NCBI RefSeq assembly: GCF_024519155.1
Contig: NZ_JANIFJ010000011.1
Span: 1 to 52,798, forward strand
Direction: 5' to 3'
Length of the DNA: 52,798 bases
Source of the DNA: Mangrovibrevibacter kandeliae
GTDB taxonomy: Bacteria > Pseudomonadota > Alphaproteobacteria > Rhizobiales > Rhizobiaceae
Of the stretch, positions 45,001 to 52,798 are shown piece by piece. The position numbers were made by a program, and so were the translations under genes. The notes beneath the pieces are model-generated. The model did no database searches, was not told where the DNA came from, and was given only the letters and a program-made list of their open reading frames with translations. Numbering within the stretch: position 1 is the first letter of the stretch; each line of letters opens with the position of its first letter.

Positions 45001-45745
45001 TGGCCATCTCGCTCGCATCCCTGGAAACCTCGACAGCTCTGCGCCCGCCGCGCGTGCTGATCCACGGCGTCGCCGGCATCGGCAAGTCCACCTTCGCCGC
45101 GTCCGCCGACGCGCCGGTGTTCGTCCTCACCGAGGACGGTCTCGGCAAGCTGCAGGTGCCGCATTTCCCGCTGGCGACGAGCTACGCGGAGGTCGCGGAG
45201 GCGCTCGACGCCCTGCTCGAAGAGAACCACGCCTATTCCACGGTCGTCGTGGACAGCGTGGACTGGCTGGAGCCGCTGATCTGGGCCGAGGCCTGCCGGC
45301 GCAACGGCTGGCAGTCGATCGAAAGCCCCGGCTTCGGCAAGGGCTACGCCGAGGCGCTGACCATCTGGCGCGAATACATCGACAAGCTGAACGGGCTCCG
45401 CGACCGGAAGGGCATGGCGGTCATCCAGATCGCCCACACCGACATCAAGCGCTTCGACAGCCCCGAGCACGACCCTACGACCGGTACGTGATCAAGCTGC
45501 AGGCTCGCGCCTCCGCGCTGCTGCAGGAGCACTCGGACGTCGTGCTCTTCGCCAACTACCGGATCTCGGTCAGCAAGTCCGACGTCGGCTTCAACAAGAA
45601 GGTGACCCGGGCGCTCGGGTCGGGTGCGCGTGTGATGCATACCGAAGAGCGCCCCGCCTTCCTCGCCAAGAACCGCTACGGCCTGCCGGAAACTCTCCCG
45701 CTCGAGTGGTCCGAGTTCCTGGCCGCCATGCCCCAATCTGCCTGA
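45000..45745 (+). pseudogene. Phage RecA-like ATPase (Sak4-type), frameshifted
   Basis: The start is ATG at 45000, overlapping the upstream stop by one base. Residues 23-31 are a Walker A (GVAGIGKST); YSTVVVDSVDWLEP around 80-93 is the Walker B region. The frame ends at 45491 after SPEHDPTTGT, but the family sequence plainly resumes one base back (DRYVIKLQARASALLQEHSD, from about 45480) and runs to TGA 45743-45745. A one-base loss near 45473-45476 explains this; repaired length is 248 aa. Sak4-type proteins are single-strand annealing or recombination ATPases of phages, usually beside an SSB-like protein, as here. Confidence 0.75.
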
Positions 45746-45767
45746 TTACGACTGAAAGGACAACACG

Positions 45768-46274
45768 ATGGCACGTTTCGACACCGCCTTTGACGCCGCT
45801 GGCATCGAGCCCACCACCGCCTACGAGATCCTGCCCACGGGCAAGTATCGCGCCTGGATCGTCGAGAGCGAGATGCGCGTCACGAAGAACGGGATGGGGA
45901 AGTATCTCTGGCTGATGCTGGACATCCTCGAGGGGCCGCAGCAGGGGCGCAAGGTCTTCGACCAGCTGAACCTGGTGAACGCCAACCCGACCACGGTCGA
46001 GATCGCGCAGCGCACGCTGTCGGCGATCTGCCACGCCACGGGCAAGCTGCAGGTGAACGACAGCGAGGAACTGCACCTGATCCCGATGACGATCCAGGTC
46101 GGCGTGAAGCCCCCGAAGGACGGCTACGGCGAGCGCAACACGATCCGCTACCTGGTGCCGGAGGCCCCGGCGCAGGCGACCTCGCCCAAGCCCGCCGCCA
46201 CGCAGCCGGCCAGCGCGCCCGCGCAGTCGGCGCCCGCCCGCCCGGCCACCGCGCCCTGGAACCGAAAGAGCTGA
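45768..46274 (+). CDS. DUF669-family phage protein (SSB-like)
   Basis: A 168 aa protein 22 nt after the ATPase gene, with AAGGA before the ATG. The core (about 1-130) fits DUF669: FDAAGIEPTTAYEILPTGKY, KNGMGKYLWLMLDILEGPQQ with FDQLNLVNANPTTVEIAQRT and LSAICHATGKLQVNDSEELH. The last 40 residues are a flexible Ala/Pro/Ser tail ending PWNRKS. DUF669 proteins accompany phage recombination ATPases and are thought to bind single-stranded DNA; that is family-level inference. Confidence 0.8.
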   Translation: MARFDTAFDAAGIEPTTAYEILPTGKYRAWIVESEMRVTKNGMGKYLWLMLDILEGPQQGRKVFDQLNLVNANPTTVEIAQRTLSAICHATGKLQVNDSEELHLIPMTIQVGVKPPKDGYGERNTIRYLVPEAPAQATSPKPAATQPASAPAQSAPARPATAPWNRKS

Positions 46275-46342
46275 CGCCCTCGGCCGTCGCGGGCTGAGAC
46301 TCGGCTCGCGGCCCGAACATCGCCAGACCCGAGAGACCGACC

Positions 46343-46708
46343 ATGACCAACACCACCGACGCGGCCTGCGCGGCCGCGAACGCCCCCGGCTTGCCTGACG
46401 ACACCCGGCGCCTGATCGAGATCGAGGACGCCATCGCGAAGATCCGCACGCAGATCGCGACCGCCGATCTGGCGCGGCAGCGGACGGCGAAGCCGATCGA
46501 CCCCGACTGGTTTCACCGCGCGCGCACGGCGCTGCGCCACCTGAACCGCGAGCGCGCGGAGCTTATCGCCCGTCAGGGTGGCCGCCGCCGGCGCGAACGG
46601 CTGAAGGACATGATCATCGCCGTCCTGCGCGAGCGCCATGACAGCACCGCCTGGACCGCGGTGCTGGCGGAGGCGCGGGCGCGGCTCGAGCGGAAGGAGG
46701 CGTGCTGA
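46343..46708 (+). CDS. Small phage-associated coiled-coil protein
   Basis: A 121 aa protein with a charged coiled coil (RLIEIEDAIAKIRTQIATAD, then FHRARTALRHLNRERAELIA) and a basic patch GRRRRERLKDM before a C-terminal helix. Small helical proteins of this kind sit between the DUF669 and Cas4-like genes in related prophage modules. Function unknown. Its stop overlaps the next ATG by one base (TGATG). Confidence 0.65.
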   Translation: MTNTTDAACAAANAPGLPDDTRRLIEIEDAIAKIRTQIATADLARQRTAKPIDPDWFHRARTALRHLNRERAELIARQGGRRRRERLKDMIIAVLRERHDSTAWTAVLAEARARLERKEAC

Positions 46709-47649
46709 TGGCCGAGCTTCCCGAACCCCCGACGCCGACCCTCTCCGCGATCTACGCCTCCTACGAGGCCCGGCAGGGCGACGGCTTCCGCGACCATCTT
46801 GGTGCCTCGCTCATCGGCAAGTCCTGCGCCCGGGCGCTCTGGTACGACTTCCGCTGGGCGCCCGCGCGGCATACCGGCCGCATCCTGCGGCTGTTCGAGA
46901 CCGGGCAGCTGGAGGAGGCCCGGCTCGTCCGCGACCTGCGCGCCACCGGCGCGACGGTGCTGGAGGTCGATCCCGAGACCGGGCGGCAGTTCCGCGTCGA
47001 GGCCCATGGCGGGCAATTCGGCGGCTCGCTCGACGCCGTCGCCCTCGGCCTGCTCGAAGCGCCGAAGACCTGGCACGTCGTCGAGTTCAAGACGCATTCC
47101 GCGAAGAGCTTTGCCGAGCTGATCGCCAAGGGTGTCGCGCTCGCCAAGCCCCAGCACGCCGCGCAGATGCAGGTCTACATGCACCTGACCGGCGTCACGC
47201 GGGCGCTCTACGTCGCGGTCTGCAAGGACACGGACGCCCTGCACATCGAGCGCGTCCCGGCCGATCCCGAGATGGGCGAACGCCTGCTGGAAAAGGCGCG
47301 GCGGATCATCTTCGCCCAGCACCCTCCCGAGCAGATCAGCGCGGATCCCGCCTGGTTCGAGTGCCGGTTCTGCGACCACCACGGGCTCTGCCACGGTGAG
47401 GACGCCGCGGCGGTTACCTGCCGGTCCTGCCTGCATTCGACGCCTGTCGAAGGTGGCTGGCACTGTGCGCGCCACGACCGGCTGCTCGACCCGGCCGACC
47501 AGCGCCGCGCCTGCCCTCGGCACCTGTTCATCCCCGATCTCGTGCCCGGCGAGGTGACCGACGCAGGCGAGGACTTCGTCTCCTACCGCATGCGCGGCGG
47601 CTCGGTCTGGACCAACGATGCCCGCGAAGAGGAGGCCGCCGCATGCTGA
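46708..47649 (+). CDS. PD-(D/E)XK nuclease-superfamily protein (Cas4/RecB-like) with cysteine clusters
   Basis: The start is the ATG at 46708, 7 nt after AAGGAGG and inside the upstream stop; a GTG at 46702 is in frame but less likely. The 313 aa protein has GGSLDAVA (106-113; D109), then WHVVEFKTHS (122-131) with E126 and K128, and Q154 in AQMQVYMHLTG, the D-ExK-Q pattern of RecB/Cas4-type nucleases. C40 and the later WFECRFCDHHGLC could hold an iron-sulfur cluster as in Cas4. A further Cys/His block (CRSCLHSTPVEGGWHCARH) follows. In a phage recombination module it is the likely exonuclease. Intact. Confidence 0.82.
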   Translation: MAELPEPPTPTLSAIYASYEARQGDGFRDHLGASLIGKSCARALWYDFRWAPARHTGRILRLFETGQLEEARLVRDLRATGATVLEVDPETGRQFRVEAHGGQFGGSLDAVALGLLEAPKTWHVVEFKTHSAKSFAELIAKGVALAKPQHAAQMQVYMHLTGVTRALYVAVCKDTDALHIERVPADPEMGERLLEKARRIIFAQHPPEQISADPAWFECRFCDHHGLCHGEDAAAVTCRSCLHSTPVEGGWHCARHDRLLDPADQRRACPRHLFIPDLVPGEVTDAGEDFVSYRMRGGSVWTNDAREEEAAAC

Positions 47650-49214
47650 CCTTGCGCCCCTACCAGCAGGCCGCGATCGCCTCGATCTACGGCTATTTCG
47701 AGAAGGAGAGCGGCAACCCGCTCGTCGTGATCCCCACGGCCGGCGGCAAGAGCCTCGTCATGGCCGCCTTCATCGACGGCGTGCTCAAGGCCTGGCCCGA
47801 ACAGCGTGCGCTCGTCGTCACCCATGTCCGCGAGCTGATCTCGCAGAACCATGCCGAGATGCTGGGACTCTGGCCAGAGGCGCCGGCGGGCATCTACTCG
47901 GCCGGTCTCGGCCGCCGCGACGCGCGGGCCCGGATCCTCTTCGCCGGCATCCAGTCGATCCACGACAAGACGACGCGCATCGGCCATGCCGATCTGGTGC
48001 TGATCGACGAGGCCCATCTGATCCCCGGCCGGTCGAACACCATGTATCGCCGCTTCCTCAATGACCTGCAGGCGATCAACCCGGTGCTGAAGGTGATCGG
48101 GCTGACGGCGACGCCCTTCCGGCTCGACAGCGGCATGCTGCACGAGGGCGAGAACGCGCTCTTCACCGACATCGCCTACGAGGTGTCGGTCCGCGACCTG
48201 ATCGATCAGGGCTATCTCTCCCCGCTCATCTCCAAGCAGACGAAGACCCGCCTCGACGTGACCGGTGTGGGATCGCGCGGCGGCGAGTTCATCGCGCGCG
48301 ACCTCGAGGACGCGGTCGACCAGGACGCCATCACACGCGCGGCCGTGGCCGAGGTGATCGCCCATGGCGAGACGCGCCGGTCCTGGCTCGCCTTCTGCTC
48401 GGGCGTGCGCCACGCCACCCATGTCGCCGAGGAGTTCCGCTGCCGCGGGGTCAGCTGCGCCACCATCTTCGGCAAGACGCCGAAGGACGAGCGTGACGCA
48501 ATCATCGCCGCCTTCAAGCGCGGCGAGATCAAGGCTCTGGCCTCAATGGGCGTACTGACGACGGGCTTCAACGCGCCGGCCGTGGACCTGATCGCCATGC
48601 GGCGGCCCACCAAGTCGGCCGGTCTCTATGTCCAGATGGCCGGTCGCGGCACGCGGCTCGCCGAGGGCAAGGAGAACTGCCTCGTTCTCAGTTTCGCAGG
48701 GAATGTCCGCCGGCATGGCCCCATAGATCTGGTGCGGCCGAAGCGGCCGGGCGGTCCGGGCGACGGGCCGCCGCCCACGAAGATCTGCCCCGAATGCGGG
48801 ACCATCGTTGCCATCGCGGCGCTGGAATGTCCCGGCTGCGGCTTCGAGTTCCCCGGCCGCGAGGTGAAGCTCGAGCCGACCGCCTCGACGTTGGAGGTGC
48901 TGTCGACCGGCGAGCCGCATGGGTCGGCGTCACCGACGTCACCTACAGCCGCCACTAGAAGCGCGGCGGGCGGGTCTCGCTGAAGGTCACCTACCGCTGC
49001 GGGTTCGCCTTCCACACGGAATGGGTCTGCTTCGAGCACGAGGGCTATCCGCGCCGGAAGGCCGCGAGCTGGTGGCGCGAGCGGGCGCCCTATCTGGATG
49101 TGCCCGAGTCCGTCGACGAAGCGCTCATCCTGGCGGACGAGCTGCGTCGCCCCACCGAGATCGCCGTCCGCCCCGCGGGCCGCTTTACCGAAATCACGCC
49201 TACAGGTTCGCCCC
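47643..49214 (+). pseudogene. DEAD/DEAH-box helicase of phage type, frameshifted and with in-frame TAG
   Basis: The start ATG at 47643 overlaps the nuclease gene's stop by 7 nt. The first frame gives 446 aa to 48983. Motif I PTAGGKS (31-37), motif II DEAH (122-125), motif III GLTATPF, motif VI QMAGRGTRLAEGK and a zinc ribbon CPECG...CPGCGFEF are intact. After TGEPHG (near 48915) the family sequence continues one base back as WVGVTDVTYSRH, meets TAG at 48956-48958, then continues KRGGRVSLKVTYRCGFAFHT up to RPTEIAVRPAGRFTEI. So a one-base loss plus a nonsense change remove the C-terminal domain, while the ATPase core is spared. The 3' end is unresolved and set just before the next gene. Confidence 0.78.
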
Positions 49215-49601
49215 ATGCCTTATCGCCGTGCCAGGCTCTGCGCCGTCTGCCATCGAGAATCCCGCTGCTGGGGCTGGTTCGACGCGCGCTTCCGCGTCTC
49301 CGACCCGCGGCGCGACACGAGCCGCCGAGACCTCTGCAGCCGGGCTTGCCAGGACATCTGCCACCGGAGGTCGGGCATGATCGATCCGACCCCCAATGAG
49401 ACGGCGGCCATGGTCGAGGGCGGCAAGGCCGGCGGCGCCTATCTCGACAGCCTCGGCCGGACCGATCTTGCCCAACTCACCGAGGAGGAGTGGGACACCT
49501 TCGTCGAGGTGATCGTCACCGGCTACTGCGACCACCTGCGCGACCTGGCAGCCAAGGATCGCGCGCGGCTCGACGGCATGATCCCGGAGGTGCCCTTCTG
49601 A
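49215..49601 (+). CDS. DUF6511-like phage protein
   Basis: A 128 aa protein. N-terminal CAVCHRES and CSRACQDICHR give a small zinc-binding look; the rest, NETAAMVEGGKAGGAYLDSL then GRTDLAQLTEEEWDTFVEVI with GYCDHLRDLAAKDRARLDGM, fits the DUF6511 proteins of alphaproteobacterial phages. Function unknown. Its TGA overlaps the prim-pol ATG by one base (49599-49603). No lesion seen. Confidence 0.7.
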   Translation: MPYRRARLCAVCHRESRCWGWFDARFRVSDPRRDTSRRDLCSRACQDICHRRSGMIDPTPNETAAMVEGGKAGGAYLDSLGRTDLAQLTEEEWDTFVEVIVTGYCDHLRDLAAKDRARLDGMIPEVPF

Positions 49602-50077
49602 TGGCGGACACCTCATGGATGGCGCGCGTCGGCGCGCGCCTCGTGACCAACGGCTACGCGATCCTGCCGATCGCGCCTGGCACCAAGAAGCCGGGCCAGT
49701 TCGCCCGCGCGGCCTGGCACGACTACCCGCAGTGGAACCGGCATGCGAGCCGCGCCACGACCGAGATTGAGGTCGCGACCTGGTCGACCTAGCCCGACTG
49801 CGGCGTGGGTATCGTGGGCGGTGCGGTCGCCGCGCTCGACATCGACATCGCCGAGGATGGCAAGCTGGCGCTGCACATCGAACGCTTGGCCCGCGAACGG
49901 CTGGGCGACACGCCGGCGCTCAGGATCGGCAAGCCGCCAAAGCGGCTCCTGGTCTATCGCGCGACCGAGCCCTTCGCCGGGATCCGGCGCGCGCCCCTGG
50001 AAATGCTCTGCCTCGGACAGCAGTTCGTGGCCTCTGCCGAGCATCCCGACACCGGCCAGCCCTATGCGTGGCCGGAC
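49601..50077 (+). pseudogene. Bifunctional primase/polymerase (prim-pol) fragment with in-frame TAG, truncated
   Basis: The start ATG at 49601 opens MADTSWMARVGARLVTNGYA, typical of N-terminal prim-pol domains, with ILPIAPGTKKPG next. At 49790-49792 TAG replaces what is probably Trp (TWST-stop-PDCGVGIVGG). In the same frame the catalytic AALDIDIAEDG and later ERLGDTPALRIGKPPKRLLV, EPFAGIRRAPLE and LCLGQQFVASAEHPDTG follow. Family likeness ends at about 50077; the helicase part expected in full-length phage prim-pols is gone. So it is both interrupted and cut off, and 50077 is probably close to the island's right end. Confidence 0.75.
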
Positions 50078-50288
50078 GCAGCTGCGCGAAGCCATCGCGC
50101 CGGCCGGCAGCCGCGAGGGCGGCAACATCCGACCTCGTGCACCGCCAAGCGTTGCCCAAAGCCCTCCGGACGCACTGCGCCGCAGCGCCGCCAGGACGAG
50201 CACGGTGTGAGCAGCAGGCACCCGACCGCGGTGGGCCGCGTCTCCCGCACGCCACGCCTCGGTCCCCGCCGCGCAAGCAGCTCCCGCT
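50078..50288. other. Unassigned junction between island and dipeptidase gene
   Basis: After the prim-pol fragment 211 nt show no family-like protein in any frame, no RNA fold and no repeat that I can see. The change from phage-like to unrelated sequence suggests a deletion or insertion junction. Confidence 0.35.
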
Positions 50289-51335
50289 TCAGCCGATGAC
50301 GCGCTCGATCAGGCCGAGCCAGTTCTCGTGGGCGACGCGCCGCAGCATCGCCTCGTCCCAGCCGTGCTGCCGCAGGGCGTCGAACAGGGCGGGCAGCCCA
50401 GCCGCATCACCGATCGCATCGGGAATGTGCGCGCCGTCGAAGTCGGAGCCGAGCCCCACGCCGGCTTCGCCGAGACGCGCCACCAGGTGATCGAGATGGC
50501 GCACCATGACCTCGAGCTCGGTGTCGCCGCGCGTGCGCCCGTCCGGCCGCAGGAACGCAGTGGCAAAGTTCAGGCCGACCATGCCGCCGCTGTCGCGGAT
50601 CGCGTCGAGCTGGCGATCGGTCAGGTTGCGGGCCGAGGGCGAGAGGGCGTGGACGTTGGAATGGGTTGCAACCAGCGGGGCGTGGCTGATCCGGGCGACA
50701 TCCCAGAAGCCGGCTTCGTTGAGATGGGAGAGATCGATGAGGATGTGCAGCGCGTTGCACGCCCTCACCAGGCGCTCGCCGGCCTCCGTCAGCCCGGGGC
50801 CGGTGTCCGGCGACCCCGGAAAGCGGAACGGCACGCCATGACCGAAGATCGTCGGGCGGCTCCACACCGGGCCGAGCGAGCGCAGCCCCGCGGCATGCAG
50901 CACGTGCAGCATGTCGAGATCCGCATCGATCGCCTCCGCGCCCTCCATGTGCAGGATCGCCGCGATCTGCCCCTCCCCCATCGCCCCCCTGATCGCGGCG
51001 GCGCTCCGGCAGACGGCAAGGGCGCGCGTCTCGCGCTCCAGCTGCAGCAGGAGTGCGATCATCCGCAGGGCGGTGGTCCGAGCCGTGTCGAGCGCCAGCG
51101 GCGCCGGCAGGGGCGGATCGTAGGGTGGCTCGCCGCGCTCGTCCGGCAGGACCGCGTCGGGCGACGGCACGTAGACGGCGAAGAAGCCACCCGCCAATCC
51201 GCCCGCACGAGCCCGAGGCATGTCGATGTGACCGTCGGGACGGCCTTGGAGGAAGGATGTCACCGGGTCGTCGCTGTCCAGTAGCCGGAGCAGGAGGTCG
51301 TTGTGACCGTCAAAGACGGGAAGAGTCGGTTTCAT
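50289..51335 (-). CDS. Membrane dipeptidase-like protein (peptidase family M19)
   Basis: A 348 aa zinc dipeptidase of the renal-dipeptidase family, which hydrolyses dipeptides including those with D-residues at the C-terminal side. Zinc and active-site segments are visible: DGHNDLLLRLL (9-19; H11, D13), HMEGAEAI near 130 with the bridging glutamate, LIDLSHLNEAGFWDVA near 197-212 and VATHSNVHALSPSARN near 218-233 with the two histidines, and GLGSDFDGAHIP near 295 with an aspartate. There is no signal peptide, so it is probably cytosolic, as in many proteobacterial relatives. It ends next to the island's right edge. Confidence 0.92.
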   Translation of the reverse strand: MKPTLPVFDGHNDLLLRLLDSDDPVTSFLQGRPDGHIDMPRARAGGLAGGFFAVYVPSPDAVLPDERGEPPYDPPLPAPLALDTARTTALRMIALLLQLERETRALAVCRSAAAIRGAMGEGQIAAILHMEGAEAIDADLDMLHVLHAAGLRSLGPVWSRPTIFGHGVPFRFPGSPDTGPGLTEAGERLVRACNALHILIDLSHLNEAGFWDVARISHAPLVATHSNVHALSPSARNLTDRQLDAIRDSGGMVGLNFATAFLRPDGRTRGDTELEVMVRHLDHLVARLGEAGVGLGSDFDGAHIPDAIGDAAGLPALFDALRQHGWDEAMLRRVAHENWLGLIERVIG

Positions 51336-51506
51336 CGGCGAAGCTTAGCAGTCCGCAGGCAGGATGCCATCCTCGACAGCGCCGTCCGCGCGCGGTGACA
51401 CCTCGTCCCGAACATCACCGGCCGAGCGCGGTCTGGATAGTGCATCGGAGGCCTCGCGGTCACGACCGGCGGGCCAACCGGGTTCAGCGCCGAGCCCCGC
51501 GGCCAT

Positions 51507-51851
51507 TCAGGACACCCGCAGCGCACCCTCCAGAGGATCCGCAAGCAGCGACCGACCGCCATTCCCGCTCCAACCTCCTCCTCCGCCCCATCTGCGGCCC
51601 CGTCGGCGACGAGTGCCGCGCGGTGCGGCGGGATCCGCCGACCCTTCTTCAACCTCTCCCCCATCGGTGCGATGAGGCTCCAGTCGGCGTATGCCGCCTG
51701 CAGTTTTCGCACGCGGGCGCAACACCATCGAGGAGGGATGACGATGTCGACATCGCCTCGTGGGGACGGCGCCGTCACCGGCGACGAGCGCGGCGACGCG
51801 CCGATATTCGAGCGCTTCGAGCAGCTGCGTCGTCTCGTTGCGATCGCTCAT
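51507..51851 (-). pseudogene. Possible remnant of an NTF2/SnoaL-like protein gene
   Basis: From the ATG at 51851 the first 26 codons (MSDRNETTQLLEALEYRRVA, then ALVAGD) resemble the start of small SnoaL/NTF2-like proteins. After that the frame turns into Arg/Gly-rich sequence with no family character. This looks like a gene start joined to unrelated DNA, but so short a match is weak evidence. Confidence 0.25.
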
Positions 51852-51864
51852 GCCATCCCCTTAT

Positions 51865-51992
51865 GGCCTGCAGCCGGTCCGTCCTGTGGCACGCATGGGA
51901 TGACGCGCAGGAAGGCGGGAGGATAGAAGGCTGCCGCGCATGTCTGGCATGTGCCCTTCGGCAACCGTGTCGGAGCTTTGCAACGCGACGCC
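51865..51992. repeat. Direct repeat near rRNA operon, copy 1
   Basis: About 128 bp starting GGCCTGCAGCCGGTCCGTCC and ending CGCGACGCC, nearly identical to the copy at 52311-52437; differences are a few substitutions and one indel (ATAGAAGG against ATAGAGG). It is non-coding as far as I can see. Confidence 0.85.
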
Positions 51993-52310
51993 GCTTGCAG
52001 TCGGTTCGGAGCCACGCTCGGCGTCGCCGCCTTGTCGAACGGACGGGGCGCCTTCACGCAAGCCTGCGGCCCGCGGTCCGGCGCAGTCCTGGGGACCCGG
52101 CGCCGAACCCGGCGGGTTCAACATGCGCCGATCGACAGGCGGCCATTGCGCCTCGGCCGAGCGCCCGTCCTCCCGCTGCGGGACCGGGCGCGACGCACGC
52201 CTTTGCGTGGAGCGCGGCGCTGCAAGCGGCGTGCTGCGCGGCGCGGGGAGGCCCGCATCTGGGCGCGCGGCGTGGGCGCACGTCCGCGGAGATGGCTGGC
52301 CTGCCCTTGC

Positions 52311-52437
52311 GGCCTGCAGCCGGTCCGTCCTGTGGCACGCATGGGATGACGCGCAGGAAGGCGGGAGGATAGAGGCTGCCGTGCATGTCTGGCATGTGCC
52401 CTTCGGCAACCGTGTCGGGGCTATGCGACGCGACGCG
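52311..52437. repeat. Direct repeat near rRNA operon, copy 2
   Basis: Second copy of the 51865-51992 repeat, in the same orientation with 446 nt from start to start. The sequence between copies is not repeated. The pair lies 270 nt past the 3' end of the 5S gene; similar copies may flank other ribosomal operons of this genome. Confidence 0.85.
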
Positions 52438-52493
52438 GGGGACGCCCGCCCATGGCCGCGCGGCGTCAGGGCGCTCGCGTTGGGGTGTCTGCC

Positions 52494-52535
52494 TGCCATT
52501 GCGGCGGGCGGGCCTGTCATTGCGGCGGGCTGGCC
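52494..52535. repeat. Two tandem 21 nt units
   Basis: TGCCATTGCGGCGGGCGGGCC (52494-52514) is followed directly by a 21 nt unit differing at two positions (52515-52535). A small local duplication in the spacer downstream of the 5S gene. Confidence 0.7.
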
Positions 52536-52702
52536 CGCTGCGGCAGTCGGGCACGCGTGCGGCATGCATCGGCGCGGCCGGCGTGCGTGCGGATGGGCGC
52601 GTTGACGCTGCCTCGTGCGCTCTGCTGCGTGAAGACAACACGGCATCGCGCGGTGTTCTGTGTTGGGTGTTTGGGGTGTTGGTTTGGAGAGAAGCGGGCT
52701 TG

Positions 52703-52798
52703 CGATTGGCAGACCTGGCAGCGACCGACTTTCCCGCGTCTTGAGACGAAGTATCATGGGCGCTGGGGCGTTTCACGGCCGAGTTCGGAATGGGATCG
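52703..52798 (-). rRNA. rrf: 5S ribosomal RNA, 3' part (runs off window end)
   Basis: On the minus strand the window end reads CGATCCCATTCCGAACTCGG, the universally conserved 5S core, and continues through CGTGAAACGCCCCAGCGCC to GTCGCTGCCAGGTCTGCC near 52709. About 96 of some 115-120 nt are inside the window. The 5' end and the rest of the ribosomal operon lie beyond the right edge and are transcribed toward this window. No tRNA-fMet follows it, although that is the usual order in Rhizobiales. Confidence 0.93.

Larger units (their letters stand above)
51336..52702. other. Gene-poor region between the dipeptidase and the 5S rRNA gene
   Basis: About 1.37 kb without a convincing intact gene. 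Open frames here are long only because of very high GC and show no family character. The stretch holds one short possible gene remnant (51507-51851), two copies of a roughly 128 bp repeat and a 21 nt tandem repeat, and then the 3' flank of a ribosomal operon. No second tRNA gene was found downstream of the 5S gene. Confidence 0.5.

Noticed and set aside
43251-49792. Recoded stop codons (an alternative code of a phage) to explain TAA and TAG in frame
   Set aside because: Both TAA and TAG are involved, each at a single site, and one-base frameshifts occur alongside, so gene decay is simpler. Neighbouring intact genes end on ordinary stops.
35827-50288. Integrase, transposase or IS ends in the island
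   Set aside because: None of the open frames shows tyrosine or serine recombinase or DDE motifs, and no terminal inverted repeats with target duplications were seen.
50078-50300. A separate small gene at the prim-pol/dipeptidase junction
   Set aside because: The open frames there are Arg/Pro/Ser-rich with no ribosome site or family character.

Overview
The window is high-GC chromosomal DNA of an alphaproteobacterium, most likely Hyphomicrobiales (Rhizobiales). The evidence is a COG5631-type MarR regulator, a split hrcA-grpE / rph-rdgB-hemW neighbourhood, a short (206 aa) gpmA beside dapB, an nth/DUF2244/adenosine-kinase/cysZ cluster and an initiator tRNA with the C1-A72 mismatch. I would guess an Aurantimonadaceae-like genome; this is inference, since no database search was possible.

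Positions 1-35,826 are mostly intact core genes. A chemoreceptor is cut by the window edge. A fused 5-oxoprolinase/hydantoinase is divergent from a DctPQM TRAP transporter with its own MarR-type regulator, and together they look like one uptake-and-hydrolysis unit. Then come a Doc toxin with a small antitoxin, folD, a divergent HxlR/NAD(P)-binding pair, grpE and hrcA, rph-rdgB-hemW-rsmI-yraN, kup, an SLC13-type transporter, gshB, a secreted SH3 protein, comM, a PfkB sugar/adenosine kinase, cysZ, nth, a DUF2244 protein, an Ada-like repair regulator, gpmA, dapB, an MsbA-like ABC exporter, glk, an acyl-CoA ligase and tRNA-fMet.

Positions 35,827-50,288 form an accessory island that starts directly behind tRNA-fMet. 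The left part is defence-like. On the minus strand lie a Fic enzyme with its own inhibitory helix, a 529 aa protein of unknown family and an 814 aa double-HKD phospholipase-D-superfamily protein; the last two overlap by 4 nt. On the plus strand lie an unknown 261 aa protein and a QueC/QatC-like nucleotide-modification enzyme. The QueC-like gene is broken by a frameshift and by a TAA inside its zinc motif. After a terminator comes a phage-derived replication/recombination module: HTH protein, unknown 161 aa protein, RecA-like Sak4-type ATPase, DUF669 protein, unknown 121 aa protein, PD-(D/E)XK nuclease, DEAH helicase, DUF6511 protein and prim-pol. Several of these genes carry one-base frameshifts or in-frame stops and the prim-pol is truncated, so the module looks like a decaying remnant. 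No integrase or transposase is visible.

Positions 50,289-52,798 hold a membrane-dipeptidase-like gene, about 1.37 kb without a convincing gene but with a roughly 128 bp direct repeat, and the 3' part of a 5S rRNA gene on the minus strand. A ribosomal operon therefore lies just beyond the right edge.

The most interesting places are the fic/529 aa/PLD cassette, the 261 aa/QueC-like pair with its stop codon inside the metal site, and the dense cluster of lesions confined to the island.
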